Part shown: positions 44,177 to 51,237 of the stretch, in pieces | How the letters are laid out: each line of letters begins with the position of its first letter | How positions within the stretch are numbered: position 1 is the stretch's first letter | From: an uncultured Selenomonadales bacterium | Lineage (GTDB): Bacteria; Bacillota; Negativicutes; DSM-1736; Dendrosporobacteraceae | Assembly (NCBI GenBank): GCA_946407015.1 | Contig: CAMJML010000002.1 | Coordinates: 248,001 to 312,000, forward strand | Length of the DNA: 64,000 nt | Direction of reading: 5' to 3' | Translations under genes and position numbers: made by a program | Notes under the pieces: model-generated | Database searches by the model: none | The model's input: only the letters and a program-made list of their open reading frames with translations | What the model was told of the DNA's origin: nothing

Positions 44177-45682
44177 ATGGCGTGTTTGATTGGTATAGAT
44201 ATTGGCAGCACCAATTGCAAAGCAGCCGCATATAGCCCGGACGGAAGCCTGATTGCCGTAGCTTCCCGTTCCACTGTGACGCATTATCTTGAAACAAACT
44301 GGGCTGAGTTTGATCCAGATCAAATTTGGCAGGCTGTTCAGGAAGTTTTGAAAGAAATTGCCGGAAAGTTAGGTGATGAGCCTATTGCCGGTATTGCTGT
44401 GGCCAGTATGGGAGCGGCCGGAGTCCTGCTGGATGAAAATGATCGCTGGATTCACCGTTCGATTGCCTGGTTTGATACCAGGACTGAGCAAACGGCAAAA
44501 TGGTGGCGAGATACGTTTGGAGCAGAACGGGTTTATGAAATCAGCGGTTTTGTCCCCAATCCGATGGCTGGAATTACAAAAGTTCAATGGATTCGAGAGC
44601 AACTGCCGGAAGAATTCAGCCGTGTTAAGCATTGGGTATCCATGCAGGATTTTGGCGCCTATTGCTTGACGGGCCAGGCTGTTGTGGACTTATCGGTAGG
44701 CTGCCGGACTATGGCCGCCGATTTACGGCAGCGTTGCTGGAATGAAGAGATTCTGGCCCATGCCCAAATTCCAATTGAGATCTGTTCACAGTTAAAACGT
44801 TCAGGGGAATTTATTGGTCCGGTTACTGAAAAAGCGGCACAAGCAACCGGTATTCCGGCAGGTACGCCGGTCTTCACCGGAGGGATGGATTACGTTTGCG
44901 GCGCCTTTGCCTGCGGCTTGCTGGAAGCAGGCAACGTATTGTGTGCCATTGGGACGAGTGAGCAGATCCTGATGGTCGTGGATGACCCTGCGAATGACGT
45001 TCGTAATATAGACACCAACTTCACGTGCGTTAATTATGTCGTGGATGATAAATATTATGTGGCCGGCCAGGTTATTTCGTCCGGTTGCATTCTCGAATGG
45101 TTTGCCAAAGAAATCGCAAAAGCGGATGTCAATAGCTTAGTGGCTGAAGCCGAGCAAGCACCGTTAGGGTCGAAAGGCGTTTTTATGCTGCCGCATTTTC
45201 GGGGTAAATATACACCAGGAGCGGATCCACTGTCCAAAGGAGCCTTTATTGGTTTAACCACAGCACATTCCAGGGCCTGTGTAGCCCGGGCTGTGTTAGA
45301 AGGCTTGTGCTATGAAGCTACTCTGATTATGGAAAGTATGGAGCAAGTGACCGGGCAGCCTATCCGTTCGGTGCATGTCACAGGCGGGGCGACTAAGTCA
45401 CCCTTTTGGATGCAAATGAAGGCCGACATTTTAGGCAGGCCCATCATCTGCCTGGATGTTTCGGAAGTGGTTACGTTAGGGGCTGCTATGCTTGCCGGCC
45501 TGGGAGCCGGAATCTATCAAAATTCAGCTGATGCTGTCGGACAAATCAGGCGCAATGATATTATTTATACGCCAAACCCGGAAAGACATCAGCAATATCG
45601 CAAGATTTATGAAGGCGTGTACAAACATCTTTATGCTGGCGTAAAAGAAATTCATGATAAAATTGAGCATTGTTATCGGTAG
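44177..45682 (+). CDS. FGGY-family carbohydrate kinase (1)
   Basis: 501 residues. Nucleotide-binding GIDIGSTNCKAAAY at the start, AWFDTRTEQ substrate loop, TGGMDYVCGAFACG, and late HVTGGATKSPFW. It phosphorylates a sugar, keto-sugar or sugar acid. GTTGGGAGAGG precedes the ATG. It is distinct from the gluconokinase-like gene downstream. Confidence 0.88.
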   Translation: MACLIGIDIGSTNCKAAAYSPDGSLIAVASRSTVTHYLETNWAEFDPDQIWQAVQEVLKEIAGKLGDEPIAGIAVASMGAAGVLLDENDRWIHRSIAWFDTRTEQTAKWWRDTFGAERVYEISGFVPNPMAGITKVQWIREQLPEEFSRVKHWVSMQDFGAYCLTGQAVVDLSVGCRTMAADLRQRCWNEEILAHAQIPIEICSQLKRSGEFIGPVTEKAAQATGIPAGTPVFTGGMDYVCGAFACGLLEAGNVLCAIGTSEQILMVVDDPANDVRNIDTNFTCVNYVVDDKYYVAGQVISSGCILEWFAKEIAKADVNSLVAEAEQAPLGSKGVFMLPHFRGKYTPGADPLSKGAFIGLTTAHSRACVARAVLEGLCYEATLIMESMEQVTGQPIRSVHVTGGATKSPFWMQMKADILGRPIICLDVSEVVTLGAAMLAGLGAGIYQNSADAVGQIRRNDIIYTPNPERHQQYRKIYEGVYKHLYAGVKEIHDKIEHCYR

Positions 45683-45696
45683 AAAGGGGATATCGT

Positions 45697-46728
45697 ATGC
45701 GTTTTTTAGTAGTGGGAGATCCGATGCTGTCGTCAGAAACACTGGCGACTGCTGTTCGTGAAGTATTTGGAGAAGGAGCAGAGATTGCCGGGGTGGACTG
45801 GAAACCGGCCAGCGACGAAGAGTTTTGGCATTTACGCAGCCAGGTTGAGAAATTTGGTCCGGATGCCGGTAAGCCGCCGGTGGAACTAAAAGAGGCTGTG
45901 AAACAGGCTGATGTGATTATTACGCATCATACACCGATTAATGGTGAACTGATTCAGTCCAGTCAGGCTTCGTATATCGGGGTATGCCGTGCCGGAACTG
46001 AGAATGTGGATGTAAAAGCCGCCACTGCCAAAGGCATTAAAGTCATGAAAACCATGGGAAGAAATGCGGAAGCTGTTTCGGATTTTACCCTGGCCCTGAT
46101 GCTGGCCGAACTCCGAAATCTGGCTCGCGGCCATGCGGCCTTGGTGCGTGGCGAATGGCGCAAAAAATACAGTAATTCCGGCTTTATGGGGGATATGCGG
46201 GGTAAGAGCGTCGGATTAATCGGGTTTGGCTATATTGCCAGACTGGTTGCCAAAAAGCTCACAGGCTTTTCTGTTCGCCAACTGGTTTATGACCCTTATG
46301 TGGACCCAGCTGTTTTAAGTGAATATGGTGCGGAATCGGTTACTCTGGAGGAGTTATGCCGTCAATCCGACTTTATTAGTATCCATGCCCGGCTGAGTGC
46401 CGATACAACCGGCTTGGTAGGAAAAGAAGCCTTGTCCTGGATGAAACCTACCGCCTATTTGATTAATACGGCCCGGGCAGGCCTGATTGATGAAGCGGCA
46501 CTCTTAGAAGCACTGCAAAATAAGCAAATTGGCGGGGCTGCGCTTGATGTCTTCTGGTCAGAGCCTGTTCCCGAAAACCATCCACTTTTAACCTTGGATA
46601 ATGTTACTTTATCGCCGCATTTAGCGGGGGCTACCAATGATACTTTCCGGATGACTCCTTATTTATTGCTGGGTGAATTAAAGCAAGCTATTCAGTCCCA
46701 GGCCGGATCAGCCTGGTTTGCGAATTAG
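45697..46728 (+). CDS. D-2-hydroxyacid dehydrogenase (2)
   Basis: 343 residues. Rossmann motif LIGFGYIARLVAKKL, catalytic arginine in NTARAGLIDE, glutamate in SEPVPENHP and histidine in LSPHLAGATN. AGAAAGGGG precedes the ATG at 45697, which lies 14 bases after the kinase stop, so the pair is probably co-translated. This subtype often travels with FGGY kinases. Confidence 0.88.
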   Translation: MRFLVVGDPMLSSETLATAVREVFGEGAEIAGVDWKPASDEEFWHLRSQVEKFGPDAGKPPVELKEAVKQADVIITHHTPINGELIQSSQASYIGVCRAGTENVDVKAATAKGIKVMKTMGRNAEAVSDFTLALMLAELRNLARGHAALVRGEWRKKYSNSGFMGDMRGKSVGLIGFGYIARLVAKKLTGFSVRQLVYDPYVDPAVLSEYGAESVTLEELCRQSDFISIHARLSADTTGLVGKEALSWMKPTAYLINTARAGLIDEAALLEALQNKQIGGAALDVFWSEPVPENHPLLTLDNVTLSPHLAGATNDTFRMTPYLLLGELKQAIQSQAGSAWFAN

Positions 46729-46755
46729 CAGCATATTCATCCATAAAGGAGGCTG

Positions 46756-47565
46756 ATGAGGATTACTGCTGATATCCGACTGGTTGCTCTTGATTTGGAT
46801 GGGACTTTATTGGATGATGATAAAAAAATTCCGTCCAGCACAATAGCGGTCATTCACGAGATTCAGGCCAGAGGTGTACAGGTTACCCTGGCCTCATCCC
46901 GGCCTTTCTGTGCCGTTGTACCCTATGCCAGGCAATTGAGGATCGGTTTGCCGCTGATTGCCCATAGCGGTGCTTATATTGCTGATGTCAAAAAAAACAA
47001 TATTTTGCTGCGAAAGACGCTGGCTATCCATGCTTTTAAAGAGATTGTCAGGAGACTGCAGGAGCAGGAATATTATACCAAGGTGTACTGTGACGATGTT
47101 TTGTTCGTTCAGGAAGAGACCAGTGAAACCCTAGCCTATGCACAGACGTTTAATGTTGCCTATCAGGCTGTTGGCCGTTATGGCTTGACTAAATTGCCTG
47201 AACCTATTCGCATGGCTGTTTTTGATGAGCCGGAACGCATTCGCAATATTGATCAACTCATTATGCCCTGGCGGGAACACTTTTCAATTGCTGCCGATAC
47301 GGCCTGCGGATTGGAAATCGTCGATGCTGCTGTCAATAAAGGCAAGGCGATGGAACTGCTTGGCGATCGGCTTGGCATTTCAATGGCCAATACCCTGGCC
47401 ATTGGGAATGAAGGCAACGATCTCGGCATGATCCAGAAATCCGGAATCGGGATTGCCATGGAAAATGCCTGCTCTGAGCTTAAACAGATTGCAACGGCCA
47501 TAACAAAGTCGAATAACCAGCGTGGCGTGGAAGCTGCGTTGCGAAGCTATATCCTCCAGGACTAA
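46756..47565 (+). CDS. Cof-type HAD-superfamily phosphatase
   Basis: 269 residues. Motif I VALDLDGTLLDDD with the nucleophile aspartate, motif II LASSRP, a C2-type cap, and motif IV IGNEGNDLGMIQ. It dephosphorylates a small sugar phosphate, perhaps relieving build-up in the pathway. AAAGGAGG precedes the ATG. Confidence 0.9.
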   Translation: MRITADIRLVALDLDGTLLDDDKKIPSSTIAVIHEIQARGVQVTLASSRPFCAVVPYARQLRIGLPLIAHSGAYIADVKKNNILLRKTLAIHAFKEIVRRLQEQEYYTKVYCDDVLFVQEETSETLAYAQTFNVAYQAVGRYGLTKLPEPIRMAVFDEPERIRNIDQLIMPWREHFSIAADTACGLEIVDAAVNKGKAMELLGDRLGISMANTLAIGNEGNDLGMIQKSGIGIAMENACSELKQIATAITKSNNQRGVEAALRSYILQD

Positions 47566-47609
47566 TCCCTGGGATTGCCAGATTCGGAGTATATGAAGGA
47601 TGGTGTATT

Positions 47610-49151
47610 ATGGATCAACCGGTTATGATTGGGATTGATATAGGGACCACAGGCATCCGATCGGTTGCTTACCGCCTGAACGGAAGTGCGACAGCGATTG
47701 CCACGGAAGAATATCCGCTGTTTACCGATCAGTCCGGTATTGCCGAGCAGGATGCAGACAACATTATGATGGCGCTGGAGGCTGTAGCTGCCAGAACGGT
47801 TCAGTTGCTTGAGACTGAAGCTGTTCAGATAAAAGGAATAGCATTAAGCTCGGCGCTGCACAGTTTTCTGGCATTGGATGAGCAAGGCCGTCCATTAAGC
47901 CGTTTGATGACCTGGGCAGATACGCGCGGACAAATTGTTCTTGAGGAATTAAAAGGACAGCTTGATACACAGGCGTTGTATCGCCGTACCGGTTGCCCTT
48001 TGCATCCTATGTATCCGTTTCTGAAAATTTATTGGTTAAAGCGGCAGCAACCCGCGCAATTTGCCAAAGCAGCCTGGTTTGGTTCTATTAAAGATTATGC
48101 TTTTCAACGTTTGACCGGTAAGCGGGTTGTGGATCGCTCGGTCGCTAGCGGCAGTGGCTGCTATAATTTGCAGACACTGGAATGGGATCCGGAGGTGCTT
48201 CAGGTTCTCGGGATCAGTAAAGACCGCTTGCCCCTGGTTGTACCCACAACAACCCAATATCCTTTGCAAGAGAAGCTTGCTGCAAAACTTGGACTGCCGG
48301 CAGGTTTGCCTGTGATTATTGGTGCAGGCGACGGGATGTTGGCCAATGTTGGGGTCGGTGCCGTAAAAGCTGGTCAAATGAATATTACGATCGGTACCAG
48401 CGGAGCCATCCGGATGGCTGCCGACCAGCCCAAAACCGATGAACGGGGGCGGACCTGGTGCTATAATTTGGCCGAAGGGCGTTGGATGCTGGGGGGAGCG
48501 ATTAATAATGGCGGGGTGTCTTTCCGCTGGGTGAGGGATAAGTTTGCTGAGACGGAACAAAGGGTTGCCCAAAAGCTGGGCCTGGACTCTTACAGCTTAT
48601 TGGCTTCTTATGCCCAAAAAGTACCGGCCGGATCGAATGGCTTGATTGTACTGCCCTTTTTTACCGGTGAGCGGGCTCCTTATTGGAATGCTGACGCCCG
48701 TGGCATGTTTTTCGGCTTAACACTCAATCACGATAAGCGACACATTATTCGGGCTATTTTGGAAGGCATTTGTTACCGGATGAAAAGTGTGCTTGCCTCC
48801 TTGGAAGAGATCACCGGGCAGGCTCAGGAAATCAGGGTGAGCGGCAGCTTTACACGTTCTGAGGTTTGGCTGCAAATTTTGGCTGATGTGCTTGGGCGGG
48901 AGATTTCCTTGCCGAATGTAGAGGAAGGTGCTGCTTTTGGTGCCGCTATTTTAGGCTTTTATACGGTTGGACTGCTTCCCAGTATTGATGTGACGGCTGA
49001 CATGGTCGGAATCAAAAAAGTATTTAAGCCCAACCTGGCCGATACGGCTAAGTATGAGCAGCTTTATAGCATTTATCAACAATTATACTGGAATGTCCAG
49101 CAACAATTTCATCTCATCGCCGACTACCAGCGCAACGAAACGCATGTCTAG
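47610..49151 (+). CDS. Gluconokinase-like FGGY kinase (2)
   Basis: 513 residues, closest by pattern to the FGGY gluconokinases of Bacillus: IGIDIGTTGIRSVAY, EYPLFTDQSGIAEQDADNI, WADTRGQ, GAGDGMLANVGVGA and TIGTSGAIRM. It probably makes 6-phosphogluconate or an isomer that the dehydratase and aldolase then split. AAGGATGG is the likely site. It ends the operon. Confidence 0.88.
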   Translation: MDQPVMIGIDIGTTGIRSVAYRLNGSATAIATEEYPLFTDQSGIAEQDADNIMMALEAVAARTVQLLETEAVQIKGIALSSALHSFLALDEQGRPLSRLMTWADTRGQIVLEELKGQLDTQALYRRTGCPLHPMYPFLKIYWLKRQQPAQFAKAAWFGSIKDYAFQRLTGKRVVDRSVASGSGCYNLQTLEWDPEVLQVLGISKDRLPLVVPTTTQYPLQEKLAAKLGLPAGLPVIIGAGDGMLANVGVGAVKAGQMNITIGTSGAIRMAADQPKTDERGRTWCYNLAEGRWMLGGAINNGGVSFRWVRDKFAETEQRVAQKLGLDSYSLLASYAQKVPAGSNGLIVLPFFTGERAPYWNADARGMFFGLTLNHDKRHIIRAILEGICYRMKSVLASLEEITGQAQEIRVSGSFTRSEVWLQILADVLGREISLPNVEEGAAFGAAILGFYTVGLLPSIDVTADMVGIKKVFKPNLADTAKYEQLYSIYQQLYWNVQQQFHLIADYQRNETHV

Positions 49152-49156
49152 TCATG

Positions 49157-49206
49157 ATCCCCCGGTAAGCCGTAGCAGGCTTAGACGGGGGATTTGTGTT
49201 TTTTGG
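49157..49206 (+). terminator. Terminator of the sugar-acid operon
   Basis: ATCCCCCG pairs with CGGGGGAT and inside them TAAGCC with GGCTTA, followed by TTGTGTTTTTT. Confidence 0.85.
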
Positions 49207-49236
49207 AGAAATGTTTAATAAAAATTTATAGAAAAG

Positions 49237-49266
49237 AATGGTTTTCAAAGAAAAATCCAATAAATC
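49237..49266 (+). promoter_or_regulatory. Weak sigma-28-like site / first copy of a direct repeat
   Basis: AATGGTTT, 11 bases, then TCCAATAA: compared with TAAAGTTT-N11-GCCGATAA it matches 5 of 8 and 6 of 8. A similar sequence recurs at 49841-49870 (shared TTTTCAAAG and CCAATAAAT). Both precede flagellum-linked genes. Confidence 0.4.
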
Positions 49267-49311
49267 TGTGCGAAAATTTAGCTAAGTTCTCAATCATTGT
49301 CGTTTGGAGGG

Positions 49312-49446
49312 ATGCTGTGGAGCAATATGGACTATTATGCCGAAAAATATTTCATTGGATTGACCGAATGCATGATCCTGTTTCATGTTAGCCGACTGCA
49401 GGATGGAATTCTGGACGCCCAGGGCGAGGGAACATCCATGACATGA
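49312..49446 (+). CDS. Candidate small ORF (44 residues) in the csrA-1 leader region
   Basis: The frame reads MLWSNMDYYAEKYFIGLTEC and continues MILFHVSRLQDGILDAQGEGTSMT to a TGA. GGAGGG is directly against the first ATG, but GTGGAG is 4 bases before the in-frame ATG at 49327, which may be the true start. A GTG at 49317 in another frame, better spaced from GGAGGG, would give a 24-residue peptide instead. I recognise no family. It may be a decayed gene. Confidence 0.35.
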   Translation: MLWSNMDYYAEKYFIGLTECMILFHVSRLQDGILDAQGEGTSMT

Positions 49447-49545
49447 AACCAATCCGGCTCAACACTCCTTGATATTGCTGGTGGCAATATCAATTTGACG
49501 CAGTACTTTCAGCTTTTAAATTTCGCAACAAAACCAATACAGGAC
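49447..49545. other. Leader region of csrA-1 with a small hairpin
   Basis: TTGATATTG / CAATATCAA (49469-49477 with 49485-49493, loop CTGGTGG) forms a 9-bp hairpin. The gap from the sugar-acid operon to csrA-1 is about 490 bases; its other contents are listed separately. Confidence 0.5.
49495..49522 (+). promoter_or_regulatory. Candidate promoter of csrA-1
   Basis: TTGACG (49495-49500) and TAAATT (49517-49522) with a 16-base spacer. A start near 49529 would place element A at the very 5' end of the csrA-1 mRNA. Confidence 0.4.
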
Positions 49546-49618
49546 AAGGACGATTCAAAATTCTAACTTTTGCCTGCAGGACGCAAGGCGCTTAGAATTT
49601 ATTTGGATTGTCCTTTTT
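49546..49618 (+). ncRNA. Structured AGGAC element, copy A (csrA-1 leader)
   Basis: Basal stem AAGGACGATTC (49546-49556) with GGATTGTCCTT (49605-49615) pairs throughout, using G-U wobbles. The middle stem is AAATTCTAA / TTAGAATTT. The apical hairpin GCCTGC / GCAAGGC has one bulge and loop AGGAC (49578-49582). A T-run ends it. ACAAGGACG at the base and CAGGACG in the loop resemble CsrA sites. An extra AGGAC lies just upstream at 49541. It ends 23 bases before the csrA-1 ATG. Confidence 0.75.
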
Positions 49619-49641
49619 GTTTGATCAAGGAGGATAAGCAT

Positions 49642-49836
49642 ATGCTGGTATTAGGACGCAAGCCTGGAGAATATGTGATGATCGGGCAGGATATCATGGT
49701 AAAAGTTGTTCGCAGTAACGAAGGTGATTTAAGATTGGCCATCAATGCCCCCCGAAACGTGCTCATTGTCCGCGGTGAAATTTTCGAAGAGCAGGTTCGA
49801 TGCCTTCAAGGCCAAAGAATCGTAAGCTTACAGTAA
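49642..49836 (+). CDS. csrA: CsrA-family carbon storage/flagellin translation regulator (1)
   Basis: 64 residues. The fold pattern MLVLGRKPGEYVMIGQDIMVKVV fits CsrA, with the RNA-binding residues Leu4 and Arg44 (IVRGEI) kept. It differs from the common form in Gly5 (usually Thr) and in Gly45 (usually Glu of REEI). CsrA dimers bind GGA motifs in mRNA leaders and in Firmicutes control flagellin translation. CAAGGAGGATAAGCAT, itself GGA-rich, precedes the ATG, so self-control is likely. FliW, the usual antagonist, is not in the window. Confidence 0.9.
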   Translation: MLVLGRKPGEYVMIGQDIMVKVVRSNEGDLRLAINAPRNVLIVRGEIFEEQVRCLQGQRIVSLQ

Positions 49837-49840
49837 GCGG

Positions 49841-49870
49841 ATGGTATTTTCAAAGCGAATCCCAATAAAT
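49841..49870 (+). promoter_or_regulatory. Weak sigma-28-like site / second copy of the direct repeat
   Basis: ATGGTATTTTCAAAG followed by AATCCCAATAAAT repeats the sequence at 49237-49266. CCCAATAA is a 6 of 8 match to the sigma-28 -10 element, with a weak -35 at 11 bases. It lies upstream of the FlxA-like gene. Confidence 0.4.
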
Positions 49871-49950
49871 GTGGTATATGATTAAGTATCATACTATAGT
49901 TGGTTTCATGGAATCAGCTAAAAGGCGATACGAAAAGGAGGCATGCTGGC

Positions 49951-50292
49951 ATGAGTATTGCGTCAGTGGGACAGTCATCCACGGCTGTGCAAAGCAGCCA
50001 AAGTACACAAAGCCAAATTAAAGCTTTGGAAAAACAAAAGCAGCAATTACAGGATGAAATGAATGAAATCAATCAGGACAAGCAGTTGAAGTCTGACGAC
50101 AAAGAAAAAAAGGTTCAATTGCTTGAAGCTCAAATCCAAACAATTGAGACCCAGATTCAGCAGTTGGAACAAAAAAAGAATCAATCCCAAAAACCGGCAA
50201 GTTCGCAACAGACCACCAACGACCTTGTGGTTCAAGAGGCCAAAGCTTCGACCAAGCAGCTTGCCCGTCCAAGTATTGATATTGAAGCATAA
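49951..50292 (+). CDS. FlxA-like coiled-coil protein
   Basis: 113 residues, Gln- and Lys-rich. A long coiled coil (about 22-80: QIKALEKQKQQLQDEMNEIN and repeats) is flanked by Ser/Thr/Gln-rich ends, as in FlxA-like proteins found with flagellar genes. AAAAGGAGG lies 9 bases before the ATG. The function is unknown. Confidence 0.75.
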   Translation: MSIASVGQSSTAVQSSQSTQSQIKALEKQKQQLQDEMNEINQDKQLKSDDKEKKVQLLEAQIQTIETQIQQLEQKKNQSQKPASSQQTTNDLVVQEAKASTKQLARPSIDIEA

Positions 50293-50304
50293 GGGGATGA
50301 GAAA

Positions 50305-50628
50305 GTGAATATTTCCACAACAACAGCAACCTGGCCATACCGTTACGGGGTGCAAAGCTCGGATTCAACCTCCAGCAGTACTGTGGATACTCAGGGAATT
50401 TTTCAATCAGATTCTCAGCAATCTTCGCAAGAGAATTCAATCGCGGCTCTGGACAGCCAATCGGCAGCCTCTTTCTTCAGCGGACAGATGAATCAGGGTT
50501 TGATGCCGCCTTCGCCGCCTGAGGGTGCCATGGCTGTTAAAAACGATGATACAGCAGAAAATCAGCAGATCGCCAGCATTTCCCAACAACGCATCAGTCA
50601 GGCGATTCAGGCGTATGAAAATAGTTGA
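50305..50628 (+). CDS. Flagellar-locus protein of unknown function (107 residues)
   Basis: GTG start with AAGGGGATGA upstream, 12 bases after the FlxA-like stop, so co-transcribed. The product is Ser/Gln-rich and probably disordered, with a proline stretch (MPPSPPEG) and a helical C-terminus (IASISQQRISQAIQAY). I recognise no family. Confidence 0.7.
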   Translation: MNISTTTATWPYRYGVQSSDSTSSSTVDTQGIFQSDSQQSSQENSIAALDSQSAASFFSGQMNQGLMPPSPPEGAMAVKNDDTAENQQIASISQQRISQAIQAYENS

Positions 50629-50647
50629 TTTTTTTTAAAAAAACATT

Positions 50648-50674
50648 TAAGGTTTTGGCAGAACCCGCCGATAT
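50648..50674 (+). promoter_or_regulatory. Sigma-28 (SigD/FliA) promoter upstream of csrA-2 and flagellin
   Basis: TAAGGTTT (7 of 8 to TAAAGTTT), an 11-base spacer, then GCCGATAT (7 of 8 to GCCGATAA). The spacing is exactly canonical. Transcripts would carry element B, csrA-2, element C and flagellin. Confidence 0.82.
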
Positions 50675-50720
50675 TCTAAATAAGAGCATCACTTCTGCCT
50701 GCTAAATAACTTTTAGAATA

Positions 50721-50737
50721 CGAGCAGGGACGACTCG
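50721..50737 (+). promoter_or_regulatory. Small hairpin with GGGAC loop in the csrA-2 leader
   Basis: CGAG / CTCG closes the loop CAGGGACGA, which contains ARGGACG like a CsrA site. It lies 29 bases before element B on the same predicted leader. Confidence 0.45.
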
Positions 50738-50765
50738 CTATTGATTTTTTAAAAATTAAACATCC

Positions 50766-50837
50766 AAGGACGATTCGATGACCAAACTTGATCCTACAGG
50801 ACGTAGGAAGGTTTGGAACTTTCGAATCGTCCTTTTT
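50766..50837 (+). ncRNA. Structured AGGAC element, copy B (csrA-2 leader)
   Basis: Perfect 13-bp basal stem AAGGACGATTCGA / TCGAATCGTCCTT, middle stem CCAAAC / GTTTGG, apical stem TCCTAC / GTAGGA, loop AGGAC (50798-50802), then TTTTTG. The loop context TACAGGACGTA is close to the CsrA optimum. It ends 22 bases before the csrA-2 ATG. Confidence 0.8.
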
Positions 50838-50859
50838 GTTTTATAGGGAGGAAAGCATT

Positions 50860-51033
50860 ATGTTGGTGCTGGGAAGAAAACCGGGAGAATATGTCATGAT
50901 CGGTAAAGAGATTATGGTAAAAGTCATTAAAAGCGAAGAGGGTGACCTGCGTTTGGCCATCAACGCTCCACGCAGCATGAATATTATTCGCGGCGAAATT
51001 TATGAGGACCAATCCAGATACATTCAGAAGTGA
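50860..51033 (+). CDS. csrA: CsrA-family regulator (2)
   Basis: 57 residues, a close paralogue of the gene at 49642 with the same deviations from the common form (LGRKPGEYVMIG, RGEI). The C-terminal tail is shorter. AGGGAGGAAAGC precedes the ATG and again contains GGA. Its duplicate leader element argues that gene and leader were copied together. Confidence 0.9.
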   Translation: MLVLGRKPGEYVMIGKEIMVKVIKSEEGDLRLAINAPRSMNIIRGEIYEDQSRYIQK

Positions 51034-51055
51034 TGATGAAAAATAAATTATTGAC

Positions 51056-51125
51056 AAGGACGATTGCATTTGTTGAGACCGGTAGGACACCGGCAAAGCC
51101 AACAAGTGTAGTCGTCCTTTTATTT
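51056..51125 (+). ncRNA. Structured AGGAC element, copy C (upstream of flagellin)
   Basis: A 20-bp basal stem AAGGACGATTGCATTTGTTG with CAACAAGTGTAGTCGTCCTT pairs throughout with three G-U wobbles. The apical stem CCGGT / ACCGG holds loop AGGAC (51084-51088). TTTTATTTT follows. It lies 22 bases after csrA-2 and 113 bases before flagellin, so it could be both a terminator for csrA-2 and a control element of flagellin. Confidence 0.78.
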
Positions 51126-51237
51126 TCCTGTTTACAGGAAAGCTAACTTTGGTAATAAGCCGAGTGGCCATGAGGCTTGTTATAAATAAAAGCGAAAATG
51201 GAAGTTCGCTAAATTAAAACACGGAGGTTTTACTATT

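Noticed and set aside
49194-49391. A 65-codon plus-strand frame spanning the gap after the sugar-acid terminator
   Set aside because: It starts inside the terminator and has no ribosome site; only its last part (from GTG 49317) remains a weak candidate.
51131-51166. GCCGAGTG upstream of flagellin as a sigma-28 promoter
   Set aside because: No acceptable -35 element at 11 bases; the stronger site at 50648 explains transcription.
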